From IMG/VR virus record IMGVR_UViG_3300042887_001784, positions 1 to 28,996 of that record: 28,996 nucleotides of DNA, one strand, 5' to 3'. Under the pieces are notes generated by a model. That model was not told the DNA's origin. It saw only the letters and a list, made by a program, of their open reading frames with translations, and ran no database searches. Origin of the DNA: a virus. The translations under genes and the position numbers were made by a program. Shown here piece by piece: positions 9,199 to 15,113 of the stretch; within the stretch, counting starts at the first letter, position 1, and each line of letters starts with the position of its first letter.

Positions 9199-9422
9199 TT
9201 AGGTTCTTCGCTAAATATGTTTAGTTCGGCTTGGAATGTTTCACTACTCAAGTTCTCAACTGTATCAAATGTAGTGGTTTGATCCTTGGTATACTTGATA
9301 AGAAATACCAAGTCTCGCAAGTCTGTTGCGGACTTGCCTTCTTTTTGGAATAGTTCCATTGCGTTTTTGCCAGTTACTTTTTCATAGTGGCACATTGAAC
9401 GTAGACTTATTTTATCAAACAT
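9195..9422 (-). CDS. Tail assembly chaperone, first component (lambda gpG-like)
   Basis: 75 residues, acidic and helical: MFDKISLRSMCHYEKVTGKN, then a middle helix DLRDLVFLIKYTK and an acidic C-terminus. Small size, acidic helical character and position one gene before the tape measure fit the gpG-type chaperone. A good Shine-Dalgarno, AAAGGAACTCAAATG, precedes the start at 9422. The start region overlaps the last 8 bases of the GIY-YIG endonuclease gene, which is inserted between this gene and the tail tube gene. The 3' end overlaps the next gene by ATGA. The family call rests mainly on context. Confidence 0.72.
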   Translation of the reverse strand: MFDKISLRSMCHYEKVTGKNAMELFQKEGKSATDLRDLVFLIKYTKDQTTTFDTVENLSSETFQAELNIFSEEPK

Positions 9423-10044
9423 TTGAGTTCCTTTTGTTTATTGTTATTTGTTTTCTATCTAAAGTTTTTTTGTACTTCATTCCTTTTCTACGCTTGTTGG
9501 CCTCACCAATCTTACGTTTATGTTCTTCTGTAAATATTTTTCCTATCATTTTTGCTCTTTGTTTTTCTATAGAAATAAAAGATGGAGATTTTCCTTTATT
9601 ATGGGCCACTCTGCCTTTTCTCGTCTTTGACATTTTAGACCGTGTTTCTTCTGAAATCGTTTTTCCTATTAGGGACTCGCTAATCCTTCTTCGTGTATCT
9701 TCGCTGCATATATACTTACCATTGCCACCAATGCGTAAATTATATCCATTTGGAGCTATACTATCTAATCTGATAGACCATTCAGTTTCTTTACTATGTA
9801 ATTTTTCTATTGCACATTCTTCCAGCTTATAACAACTAAATGCTTCTTTCCCATATTTTGCAAATGATGAACTTATTAGTGGTTGAGTAGATTGAATGGT
9901 ATTTAGATATTTTTCTATTCTCTGTGGAACGTGAATACTTTCTCCAACATACCATTTGGATGTTTCGTGGCATTGAATACCATATATACCAGAAAAACAA
10001 CTTCCTGTATATACTATACTTCCACTGGAAAATAATAAATCCAC
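9415..10044 (-). CDS. GIY-YIG homing endonuclease with NUMOD3 repeats
   Basis: 209 residues with a GTG start at 10044, supported by AAGGA seven bases upstream. Residues about 19-36 show SGIYGI and KWYVGES, the GIY-YIG core; an Arg follows in VPQRIEKYL, a Glu lies in KETEW (85-89) and GYNLR closes the domain. Residues about 115-200 contain NUMOD3-type DNA-binding repeats: a SEDTRRRISESLIGK segment, a SEETRSKMSKTRKGR segment and a TEEHKRKIGEANK segment. These are hallmarks of phage and intron homing nucleases of the Seg / I-TevI type, which cut DNA near their own insertion point. It is free-standing, placed between the tail tube gene and the tail chaperones, and follows a separate NUMOD3 gene by 2 bases. 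It has no structural role in the virion. Confidence 0.9.
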   Translation of the reverse strand: MDLLFSSGSIVYTGSCFSGIYGIQCHETSKWYVGESIHVPQRIEKYLNTIQSTQPLISSSFAKYGKEAFSCYKLEECAIEKLHSKETEWSIRLDSIAPNGYNLRIGGNGKYICSEDTRRRISESLIGKTISEETRSKMSKTRKGRVAHNKGKSPSFISIEKQRAKMIGKIFTEEHKRKIGEANKRRKGMKYKKTLDRKQITINKRNSNV

Positions 10045-10046
10045 GA

Positions 10047-10280
10047 TTATTCCTTATTTTTTATTTCTTTCTGAAACTTTTTATATAGACTGTCATATTT
10101 GATTATGAACATCTTTATTCTTTGTTCTTCTACTCTTTTCTCGTGCATAGTAAGAATAAACTTGGCACGCTGCTCGTCTGTCCACTCTGCACCAAATCGT
10201 GGATGTTTGTCACCCTTATATTTGCGGCGGCTTTCAGATATCTTCTTTTTAGTCTCTTCAGTGTGTTTTCCCTTAAACAT
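10047..10280 (-). CDS. Small NUMOD3-type DNA-binding protein
   Basis: 77 residues. The N-terminus is a NUMOD3 motif, GKHTEETKKKISESRR (about 4-19), followed by GDKHPRFGAEWTDEQRAKF, a second motif of the same kind; the rest is a Lys/Glu-rich helix. NUMOD3 motifs normally occur as the DNA-binding tail of GIY-YIG or HNH homing nucleases, and here one stands alone with no nuclease domain. It ends 2 bases before the GTG of the GIY-YIG gene, so the two look like one mobile unit. It might be a remnant of an earlier nuclease, or supply extra DNA-binding specificity. The leader is AT-rich without a clear Shine-Dalgarno. Confidence 0.75.
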   Translation of the reverse strand: MFKGKHTEETKKKISESRRKYKGDKHPRFGAEWTDEQRAKFILTMHEKRVEEQRIKMFIIKYDSLYKKFQKEIKNKE

Positions 10281-10317
10281 AATATCTATATATATCTTTT
10301 AGCCTTGCTATTCAGAC

Positions 10318-10351
10318 AAAAAAAAAGACGATATTTTACAATATCGTCTTT
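10318..10351 (-). terminator. Intrinsic terminator after the tail tube gene
   Basis: On the minus strand a 12-bp stem (AAAGACGATATT / AATATCGTCTTT) with a GTAA loop is followed by a run of nine T. It lies 25 bases past the stop of the major tail protein gene, so it should end the tail tube transcript before the homing endonuclease genes. Confidence 0.9.
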
Positions 10352-10375
10352 TATATCAAATAATCTAAAGATTAG

Positions 10376-10801
10376 TTAGGACTGGCTAAAGTTTACTGCA
10401 CCAGACAAGCGAACAGATACATCGGCAGTAAGAATACCCTGCGATGGATCATCAGCAGTGATGTTAAACTCGGTGAATGAGCCGCTGAAGCCCCACTTGG
10501 TGTTATCACTGAACTTGATATGGAAGATATCGTTGGCAAGAGCAGTGTTAGCACTCTGCGAAACGATGAACTGGTGAACGCCATTGGCTGGATTGTATTG
10601 CAGACCGAAGGTTAGTGTACCCGGATCTGTTAGAGCAGCAGCCTTGTATTCCTTGGCTGTGCTACTCATATTAGTAACATCAATGTCAGGCTTGCTGAAG
10701 TTAGGGCCACCAATGTTGGTTACGCCGTTGATTTCTACTGGAGCACCTGAACCGGTTGCTACATAAAGAAGTGTTTTACTATAGATTGCTGGGGATGCCA
10801 T
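10376..10801 (-). CDS. Major tail tube protein
   Basis: 141 residues, beta-rich with few charged clusters: MASPAIYSKTLLYVATGSGA, an early GVTNIGGP strand, a TDPGTLTFGLQYNP strand (about 58-71), a W at about 103 in NTKWGFSGSFTEF and a C-terminal DVSVRLSGAV strand. This layout fits the small gpV-type tube proteins that stack as hexamers around the tape measure. Its codon use looks richer in G and C than its neighbours, like the capsid gene, which fits high expression. A strong Shine-Dalgarno (AAGGA, 6 bases before ATG) precedes it, with a leader that is free of minus-strand genes, and its own terminator follows. In most siphophages this gene comes directly after the tail terminator gene; here about 6 kb of other genes lie between. 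Confidence 0.85.
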   Translation of the reverse strand: MASPAIYSKTLLYVATGSGAPVEINGVTNIGGPNFSKPDIDVTNMSSTAKEYKAAALTDPGTLTFGLQYNPANGVHQFIVSQSANTALANDIFHIKFSDNTKWGFSGSFTEFNITADDPSQGILTADVSVRLSGAVNFSQS

Positions 10802-10903
10802 AATGTTTCCTTGTTTTGATTATTTGATTTACCTATAACAATAAGTATATGTCTGGATATAAAAAAATACGCTAAAAAATAAAAAGTATATATCTCAAAA
10901 AAC

Positions 10904-10932
10904 TTGACTATCTTGTTATTTTGATCCATATA
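10904..10932 (+). promoter_or_regulatory. Candidate sigma70-type promoter on the plus strand
   Basis: TTGACT (10904-10909), 17 bases, then CATATA (10927-10932), with overlapping TATATA also available. It points toward the hairpin terminator at 10967-11001 and no plus-strand protein gene lies between. The -10 match is modest, so this is only a candidate. Confidence 0.35.
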
Positions 10933-10938
10933 TATCGC

Positions 10939-11001
10939 TGTTGTCATAGCAAAGTAAAAAGTTGTAAGAGCCCCACCGCATAGCAGTGGGGCTCTTTTTT
11001 T
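10939..11001 (+). ncRNA. Possible short plus-strand RNA
   Basis: A candidate promoter at 10904-10932 and a canonical intrinsic terminator at 10967-11001 on the same strand would yield an RNA of about 60 bases. It has no Shine-Dalgarno or ORF of its own. It would run antisense to the 3' flank of the HNH gene at 11004-11618 but stop just before the coding part. No known RNA family is recognised. The alternative is that the hairpin is a terminator acting mainly on minus-strand or stray plus-strand transcription. Confidence 0.25.
10967..11001 (+). terminator. Intrinsic terminator, best oriented on the plus strand
   Basis: A 10-bp GC-rich stem AGAGCCCCAC / GTGGGGCTCT with a 9-base loop is followed on the plus strand by seven T. 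On the minus strand the stem is followed by TTACAAC, a much poorer U-tract. It sits 2 bases beyond the stop of the minus-strand HNH gene, so it could act weakly in both directions. Confidence 0.75.
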
Positions 11002-11003
11002 AC

Positions 11004-11618
11004 TTATGGTTTACCATACTTTTTAATGACTTTTTTATATAGTTTATTAACATCGCTGCTCAACTTGCTTATTTTCTCTACAGTATCAGCACTATAATCA
11101 TTCTGCATAGATAATAAGTCCAGTTCCATACGAGTTTTTACATACATAAATCTTATGTCATTCTCGTCCACCCAACTATGCTTACATCTATTAGTCTTCT
11201 TTGGTACTATCTGTATGTTATAATACCTATATGCCATCGGCTTTAGATGCTTGTTTTCTGGCTTATTAAACCAACTGGCAGATAGTATATGATCAATCTC
11301 GTGTGTCTTCATCATTTCATTGAACTGCTTTTGGTTCATATTCATTGTAGCAAGCAACTGCTCTCGTGTCATACCAAGGTTACTTACTACCTTATAACTG
11401 TGTCTCCAGCGATTTAGCAAATAACTGCGTAATGCTATACGCATTTTGATCTCCTCAAACTTTACTGGATCTGACCGCAGTTTACGCTGATAATCACGGT
11501 TATATGATTTGATATATTCCTTGTTGTTCTTTTGCCACTCTTTGATATAACCTTTATATGTCTTATAACTTGCCGATAATGTGCTTTCTGGGCGTTCTAT
11601 ATTTGTTGCTGTTGTCAT
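11004..11618 (-). CDS. HNH endonuclease, probably a free-standing homing type
   Basis: 204 residues. The HNH core is visible: EIDHILSASWF (Asp109-His110), YYNIQIVPKKTNRCKH with Asn134 and Asn143, and a Lys146-His147 end. The N-terminal 100 residues are basic and helical (YIKSYNRDYQRKLRSD; MTREQLLATM) and may bind DNA. No zinc Cys pairs are seen. Such genes in late phage operons are usually mobile homing nucleases. It starts with ATGACAACAGC at 11618; the same 13 bases (GCTGTTGTCATAG on the plus strand) occur at 10937-10949 and 11608-11620, flanking the gene. A hairpin lies in its 5' leader and a terminator-like hairpin directly follows it. It is not essential to virion structure. Confidence 0.75.
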   Translation of the reverse strand: MTTATNIERPESTLSASYKTYKGYIKEWQKNNKEYIKSYNRDYQRKLRSDPVKFEEIKMRIALRSYLLNRWRHSYKVVSNLGMTREQLLATMNMNQKQFNEMMKTHEIDHILSASWFNKPENKHLKPMAYRYYNIQIVPKKTNRCKHSWVDENDIRFMYVKTRMELDLLSMQNDYSADTVEKISKLSSDVNKLYKKVIKKYGKP

Positions 11619-11650
11619 AGTTTATTGTTGTTTAGTTGTTGTTTGTTGTC

Positions 11651-11680
11651 TGACACATTCTTTAGTAAAGAAGTGTGTCA
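11651..11680. promoter_or_regulatory. Imperfect inverted repeat between divergent genes
   Basis: TGACACATTCTTT (11651-11663) pairs with AAAGAAGTGTGTCA (11667-11680) through 13 bp with one bulged G and a 3-base loop. It lies 33 bases upstream of the HNH gene and 84 bases upstream of the plus-strand gene. There is no U-tract, so it is not a terminator. It could be an operator, an RNA processing site or a recombination site. Confidence 0.4.
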
Positions 11681-11763
11681 AGAATAAATAGGTATCAAAA
11701 ATCTCAAAATATCATTTTATTTGGTAAAAGTCATAATATATTTCTGATATATACTTATGTAGT

Positions 11764-11991
11764 ATGTTTGATCTTGACGACGAAGAAGACAAAGAAACAA
11801 CATATGCGGTGACAGTAAGATACAAGAGGTTCAGTATCCACAAAAATATTGTGATCAATCTGGCAATAGAATGCTGCTGCGAGAACTATGATGAATACGA
11901 GGATAAAATGGTGGTATACTTCAGCGACAAAAAGAACGCTCAAATATACACCTCGTTTTTAACCAAGCATATAAAACCTAAAAGTAACTGA
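11764..11991 (+). CDS. Small acidic protein on the plus strand, unknown
   Basis: 75 residues: MFDLDDEEDKETTYAVTVRY, then a VINLAIECCCENYDEYE segment with three adjacent Cys, and a basic C-terminus KHIKPKSN. No family is recognised. It is one of the few plus-strand genes inside an otherwise minus-strand late region, which suggests a separately acquired gene. There is no Shine-Dalgarno, but TATACT lies 8 bases before the ATG, so any transcript could be leaderless. Its 3' end overlaps the convergent gene at 11978-12730 by 14 bases. The antisense reading frame gives a hydrophobic peptide of unlikely composition, so the plus-strand reading is preferred. Confidence 0.5.
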   Translation: MFDLDDEEDKETTYAVTVRYKRFSIHKNIVINLAIECCCENYDEYEDKMVVYFSDKKNAQIYTSFLTKHIKPKSN

Positions 11992-12730
11992 TGCTATAGC
12001 CATTTACTTTCTGTTCTCGTGTTATAAGTGCCTTGCGTAATGTCTCGTGGCTGATATCAAGTTGTTTGCTTGTTTCACGCAGATTTACAAATCGTATGAC
12101 TTTGCCATCTTTGCGGAATGTTATTTTGCTTTCTTTTTCGGCTCTTGTTTCTATTTTCTGCCTGATATATTCATCCCAACTTACATTATCAACTCTTGTG
12201 CCTTTATAACACCAGTTGTTTGCTTCTACGCCATCACGCAGCATACAATATATAAGATGAGCAGTCAGTCCAGTTTGTGTCATTATATTTGATCTGTTGT
12301 CTCCAAGATGAACTTCAGCACCATTCTTTGTATTGATAAGATAATGCCCAGTCATTCTTACTTTCCATACTTTACTTGCATCTATCTTTGGCGGCACAAC
12401 CATTCTTGGCCATTTTCTGCGTTCACCCCAGTATGATGAGCAGGTCTCTTTATAGTATATCTCATTAAAGTATTTGGCCTTGTCATCCAGATGCTGTATA
12501 TTATTGCTATAAAATCCAGCAGGTTCCTTGAAGTTTACCTCTACAGATACATCCTCATCATAACTCAAGCACATCATATAGCCATCTTTGCCTTTTAGTA
12601 TATGAGCAACTGAAGAACCAGCATCTATTGTTTTTACATACTCAAATCCATCTACCTTTTGTTTGTTTGTTCGCACAAACGAAGGCATATAAACTTTCTC
12701 ATATCTACCCATTATATTGTTGTATCTCAT
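11978..12730 (-). CDS. Putative DNA-binding protein with NUMOD1-like C-terminus
   Basis: 250 residues; a second possible ATG at 12712 gives MGRYEKVYMPSFV. The last 45 residues read KVIRFVNLRETSKQLDIS then HETLRKALITREQKVNGYSI, a pattern like the NUMOD1 helix-turn-helix repeat found at the C-terminus of homing endonucleases. The middle (TQTGLTAHLIYCMLRDG, NNWCYKG) may be a second, weaker copy. No HNH, GIY-YIG or LAGLIDADG residues are seen, so this may be a homing protein that has lost or replaced its nuclease domain, or an unknown regulator. It lies between the holin gene and the HNH gene in the accessory island and is convergent with the small plus-strand gene. The family call is tentative. 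Confidence 0.6.
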   Translation of the reverse strand: MRYNNIMGRYEKVYMPSFVRTNKQKVDGFEYVKTIDAGSSVAHILKGKDGYMMCLSYDEDVSVEVNFKEPAGFYSNNIQHLDDKAKYFNEIYYKETCSSYWGERRKWPRMVVPPKIDASKVWKVRMTGHYLINTKNGAEVHLGDNRSNIMTQTGLTAHLIYCMLRDGVEANNWCYKGTRVDNVSWDEYIRQKIETRAEKESKITFRKDGKVIRFVNLRETSKQLDISHETLRKALITREQKVNGYSISYF

Positions 12731-12768
12731 ATTTCATATATATGGGATACATTATTCAAAATATTTTT

Positions 12769-13086
12769 TTAGGGCTTTATATAGTCGTCTGGTTTCTTAC
12801 CTATTCTTTTTACAAGTTTTACAACCGCAGCAATCAACTCTGGACTGGTTACGCCAACAATACCATAACTGATTGCTTTTATGAAACTGCTCACAGGCAT
12901 TTGCTCAAGCATAAACCACGCTATAGTGCTGCATATAACAGCGGCAAGTATTTTACGCACAAAGTCAAAGATAGGCATTGATTTGCCTTCTATCATCAAT
13001 CGTGCGGCCATACCAAGGCCACCTACAATGCTGACAATCCAGCCGCCAGAAATAAACTCTTTTATTATTTGTTTCTCGTCGCTCAT
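12769..13086 (-). CDS. Holin, three transmembrane segments
   Basis: 105 residues with hydrophobic segments at about 13-32 (GGWIVSIVGGLGMAARLMI), 42-62 (FVRKILAAVICSTIAWFML) and 67-92 (FIKAISYGIVGVTSPELIAA), an acidic N-terminus and a basic tail KLVKRIGKKPDDYIKP. Size, spacing and the charged tail fit class I holins of the LydA / phage holin 3 type, which form holes in the inner membrane to release the endolysin. Translation is coupled to the preceding small gene by ATGA (13083-13086). No endolysin gene is adjacent and none was recognised in the window, so the lysis cassette is split or the endolysin lies outside. Confidence 0.78.
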   Translation of the reverse strand: MSDEKQIIKEFISGGWIVSIVGGLGMAARLMIEGKSMPIFDFVRKILAAVICSTIAWFMLEQMPVSSFIKAISYGIVGVTSPELIAAVVKLVKRIGKKPDDYIKP

Positions 13087-13316
13087 AGTGTTATATTGTT
13101 TAGTTGATCTATAACATCTTGGAACTCTTGCTGTGTTATTTCCACAGGCTGAAAATCACTTATAACATCAAGGCTTTCTATTTCGCTGTTGCCATATAAT
13201 GTGGTTGGGTCGGAGGGCAAAAACATTCCTGTATTGCTATCGTCTGGCAGATATCTGTCAGGTCCGATTTTTTCATTTTCGTTGATAATCTTTAGTTTAT
13301 ATTTGAAATATTTCAT
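13083..13316 (-). CDS. Small protein B, possible fibre chaperone, paralogue of 14322-14561
   Basis: 77 residues when started at the ATG at 13316, preceded by GGAGG seven bases upstream and overlapping the TGA of the kelch gene (ATGA). This start gives MKYFKYKLK, matching MKYFTYTLK of the paralogue, so the longer frame from 13331 is not used. Both share a GPDxxLPxDSxTG core, a central acidic segment and an ITxxEF motif near the C-terminus. An ITxxEF-like ending recalls small fibre assembly proteins, and each copy is paired with a kelch-like adhesin gene, so a role as a dedicated chaperone or a base for the adhesin is inferred. It is not a recognised family. Confidence 0.72.
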   Translation of the reverse strand: MKYFKYKLKIINENEKIGPDRYLPDDSNTGMFLPSDPTTLYGNSEIESLDVISDFQPVEITQQEFQDVIDQLNNITL

Positions 13317-14320
13317 CCTAAACCTCCACATCCGGCTGATGCATATGTTTTATTCATAGCAGTTACAGCAGACACTGCTTCTGTACTAAATGGCATTTTA
13401 TATGCTCTTGTTGTTTCTGGCTGAAAATCAACTCTATTTACATAACCACCCATTGTATATCCAGTAGTTCTGCTGCTATGTGAACTATAACTGGTTACTC
13501 TTCTTGCACCAGTTGATGTTGATATTGTTGGAAAGTTTGCTGATGTAGTAGATACACTATCTGTTTGATAGTTTACTTTCATCCAATATATTGTTGGTTG
13601 ACCGGGGTCTGGTGCTCCACTTGGTAAATAACCACACTTTGATAACTCTGCGGTCATACTACCATTGCCACCAGCAGCAAGAGCATATGGTAAAGTAAGA
13701 GAACCATTAGCAGATGTAGTATCTGTAGTAAATGGCATTTTATCAGCAGTTGTTTGCAATGAGAAACTTACTGGTGTATTTTTATATCCACCAAAATATA
13801 ATGCCGATGTTTGAGTACTCAATACTGTTCCTTGACCTCTCGCAGTTGATAAGTTGGCTGAAGTTTGAGTGGATGTTGTATCATTGCTGAATGTTGTCTT
13901 ATATGCTGTAGTTTTATCGTATGTGTTTTGTCCAGATGATCCTCCATAACTATACATCGCAAGACTATTGCCAGTTCCTCTATGATCAGATGTTGCTTCT
14001 GGTAAGTTTGCTGATGCCTGTGCAGTAGTTGTATCATTACTATATGTTATTTTATCAGCATTTAAACTTGGTATATATGATAAACTTGTCATACCACCTA
14101 TACAATAACCTTTTGTATTTGATCCAAAACAACTAAAATATGTTTTTCGCTGTGTTAGATTTGCTGAAGTTACCAATGATGTTGTTTCACTATCATAAAA
14201 CGCCCTATCAACTCTACTTGGTGGTTCATCAACATAAAATGGAGTGCCTCCAGCACTATATGTTTTGGTATTGGTTTGATACCACGGCAAAGAATATGTT
14301 CTTTTCTGTGCGATAAACAT
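13313..14320 (-). CDS. Kelch-like adhesin B (putative appendage or receptor-binding protein)
   Basis: 335 residues from the ATG at 14320, one base after the TAA of the preceding gene (TAATATG); a longer frame from 14365 would add an unlikely His-rich leader overlapping that gene. Six kelch-like units are visible, each ending near a GG pair: TYSAGG, GYCIGG, MYSYGG, LYFGG, GYLPSG, GYTMGG, separated by DxTTxxxSANL-type stretches. A beta-propeller is likely. Similar kelch-like proteins occur in marine phages. It ends ASAGCGGLG, as the paralogue at 15114-16112 ends TAGCC. The two share full-length similarity, so they come from duplication and may recognise different receptors or form a mixed appendage. 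The function is inferred. Confidence 0.78.
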   Translation of the reverse strand: MFIAQKRTYSLPWYQTNTKTYSAGGTPFYVDEPPSRVDRAFYDSETTSLVTSANLTQRKTYFSCFGSNTKGYCIGGMTSLSYIPSLNADKITYSNDTTTAQASANLPEATSDHRGTGNSLAMYSYGGSSGQNTYDKTTAYKTTFSNDTTSTQTSANLSTARGQGTVLSTQTSALYFGGYKNTPVSFSLQTTADKMPFTTDTTSANGSLTLPYALAAGGNGSMTAELSKCGYLPSGAPDPGQPTIYWMKVNYQTDSVSTTSANFPTISTSTGARRVTSYSSHSSRTTGYTMGGYVNRVDFQPETTRAYKMPFSTEAVSAVTAMNKTYASAGCGGLG

Positions 14321-14321
14321 A

Positions 14322-14561
14322 TTATGCTGATCCAGATGGTGGAACAGGTGGGCTATAAACAGCATTGAACTCTGCTTCTGTTATTTCCAATGCTTCATAT
14401 TCTTTTAAAAAATCAAGATTATCTATATTAGCAGCAGCATAATATACATATGGATTTCCTAATATTTGATATCCTGTTTTGCTATCTTCTGGTAATAATA
14501 CATCTGGTCCTGCGGCCAGTCCTTCACCCACTGCTTTTAGTGTATATGTAAAATATTTCAT
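14322..14561 (-). CDS. Small protein A, possible fibre chaperone, paralogue of 13083-13316
   Basis: 79 residues: MKYFTYTLKAVGEGLAAGPD, then LLPEDSKTGYQIL, a central YYAAANIDNLDFLKEY and a C-terminal ITEAEFNAVYSPPVPPSGSA. Start and stop are tightly coupled: ATGA with the upstream coiled-coil gene (14558-14561) and a one-base gap to kelch B. The GPDxxLPEDSxTG core and ITxAEF motif are shared with small protein B. Pairing with kelch genes suggests a chaperone or anchoring role. No known domain is recognised. Confidence 0.72.
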   Translation of the reverse strand: MKYFTYTLKAVGEGLAAGPDVLLPEDSKTGYQILGNPYVYYAAANIDNLDFLKEYEALEITEAEFNAVYSPPVPPSGSA

Positions 14562-15103
14562 TGTGTTAGTTCTTTCTTTGCATTGGTCTCAATGAATGTT
14601 ATAGCAGGATTTTCTATAGCCTTTGATTGCCATAATGCATCAAGATTACCAACACCTATTCTGCCTTGAGCCAATAAATCTTCCTGACATTGTCTTGCCA
14701 AACGAATATTCCAATATTCACCCTCACCAGACTGTATCTGCTCATAAGTGAACTTTGGCATAGCCTCAAATATGTTATATAATGTATTCCATTCACGCAC
14801 TTGATTTTCCAAGCCAAGTTCCATTTCCTCAAGGTCTATGGTCAATAGTTCCTTTTCATCCTGATCTGTAGTTGATGCTATTTTCTTTAGCAACTGTTTT
14901 TTCTGCACCATCTGTCTGCGTAGATTGAATGTGCGAACCTGTAGTTCCAATACACATTGACTATATTGTCTTGGTGCTGTGTCGTGCTGACCAACAACAA
15001 AATGTTCTATCTGATAGTTGCTTCTGGCCTGATTTATGGCGTGGAAAGCAGCCTCAAGTTCTGATTTTTTCTCGTTTACGATTTTATCTATTTGGTATTC
15101 CAT
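14558..15103 (-). CDS. Coiled-coil phage protein, conserved in environmental phages, unknown role
   Basis: 181 residues, strongly helical: MEYQIDKIVNEKKSELEAAF, then a QYSQCVLELQVRTFNLRRQM segment, an acidic heptad region around DEKELLTIDLEEMELGL, and a C-terminus with FEAMPKFTYEQIQSGEGEYW, RLARQCQEDL and GRIGVGNLDAL. The QYSQCxLELQ and GRIGVGNLDAL segments resemble a protein recurrent next to fibre genes in marine phages, but its function is not established to my knowledge. It starts at 15103 after the palindromic junction TAAAATATATTTTATG, and overlaps small gene A by ATGA. The position within the adhesin cassette suggests a part in appendage assembly. Confidence 0.72.
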   Translation of the reverse strand: MEYQIDKIVNEKKSELEAAFHAINQARSNYQIEHFVVGQHDTAPRQYSQCVLELQVRTFNLRRQMVQKKQLLKKIASTTDQDEKELLTIDLEEMELGLENQVREWNTLYNIFEAMPKFTYEQIQSGEGEYWNIRLARQCQEDLLAQGRIGVGNLDALWQSKAIENPAITFIETNAKKELTQ

Positions 15104-15113
15104 AAAATATATT

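Noticed and set aside
10759-10947. 62-codon minus-strand frame starting MTTAIYMDQNN
   Set aside because: Overlaps the start of the tail tube gene out of frame and has a biased Phe/Ile composition; its start is mentioned as a possible scar instead.
11755-11943. Minus-strand hydrophobic frame opposite the plus-strand small gene
   Set aside because: Composition rich in Phe/Val/His and no start signal; the plus-strand frame is more protein-like.
14321-14365. Longer start for kelch B
   Set aside because: Adds a His-rich leader overlapping the preceding gene; the ATG at 14320 fits a TAATATG junction.
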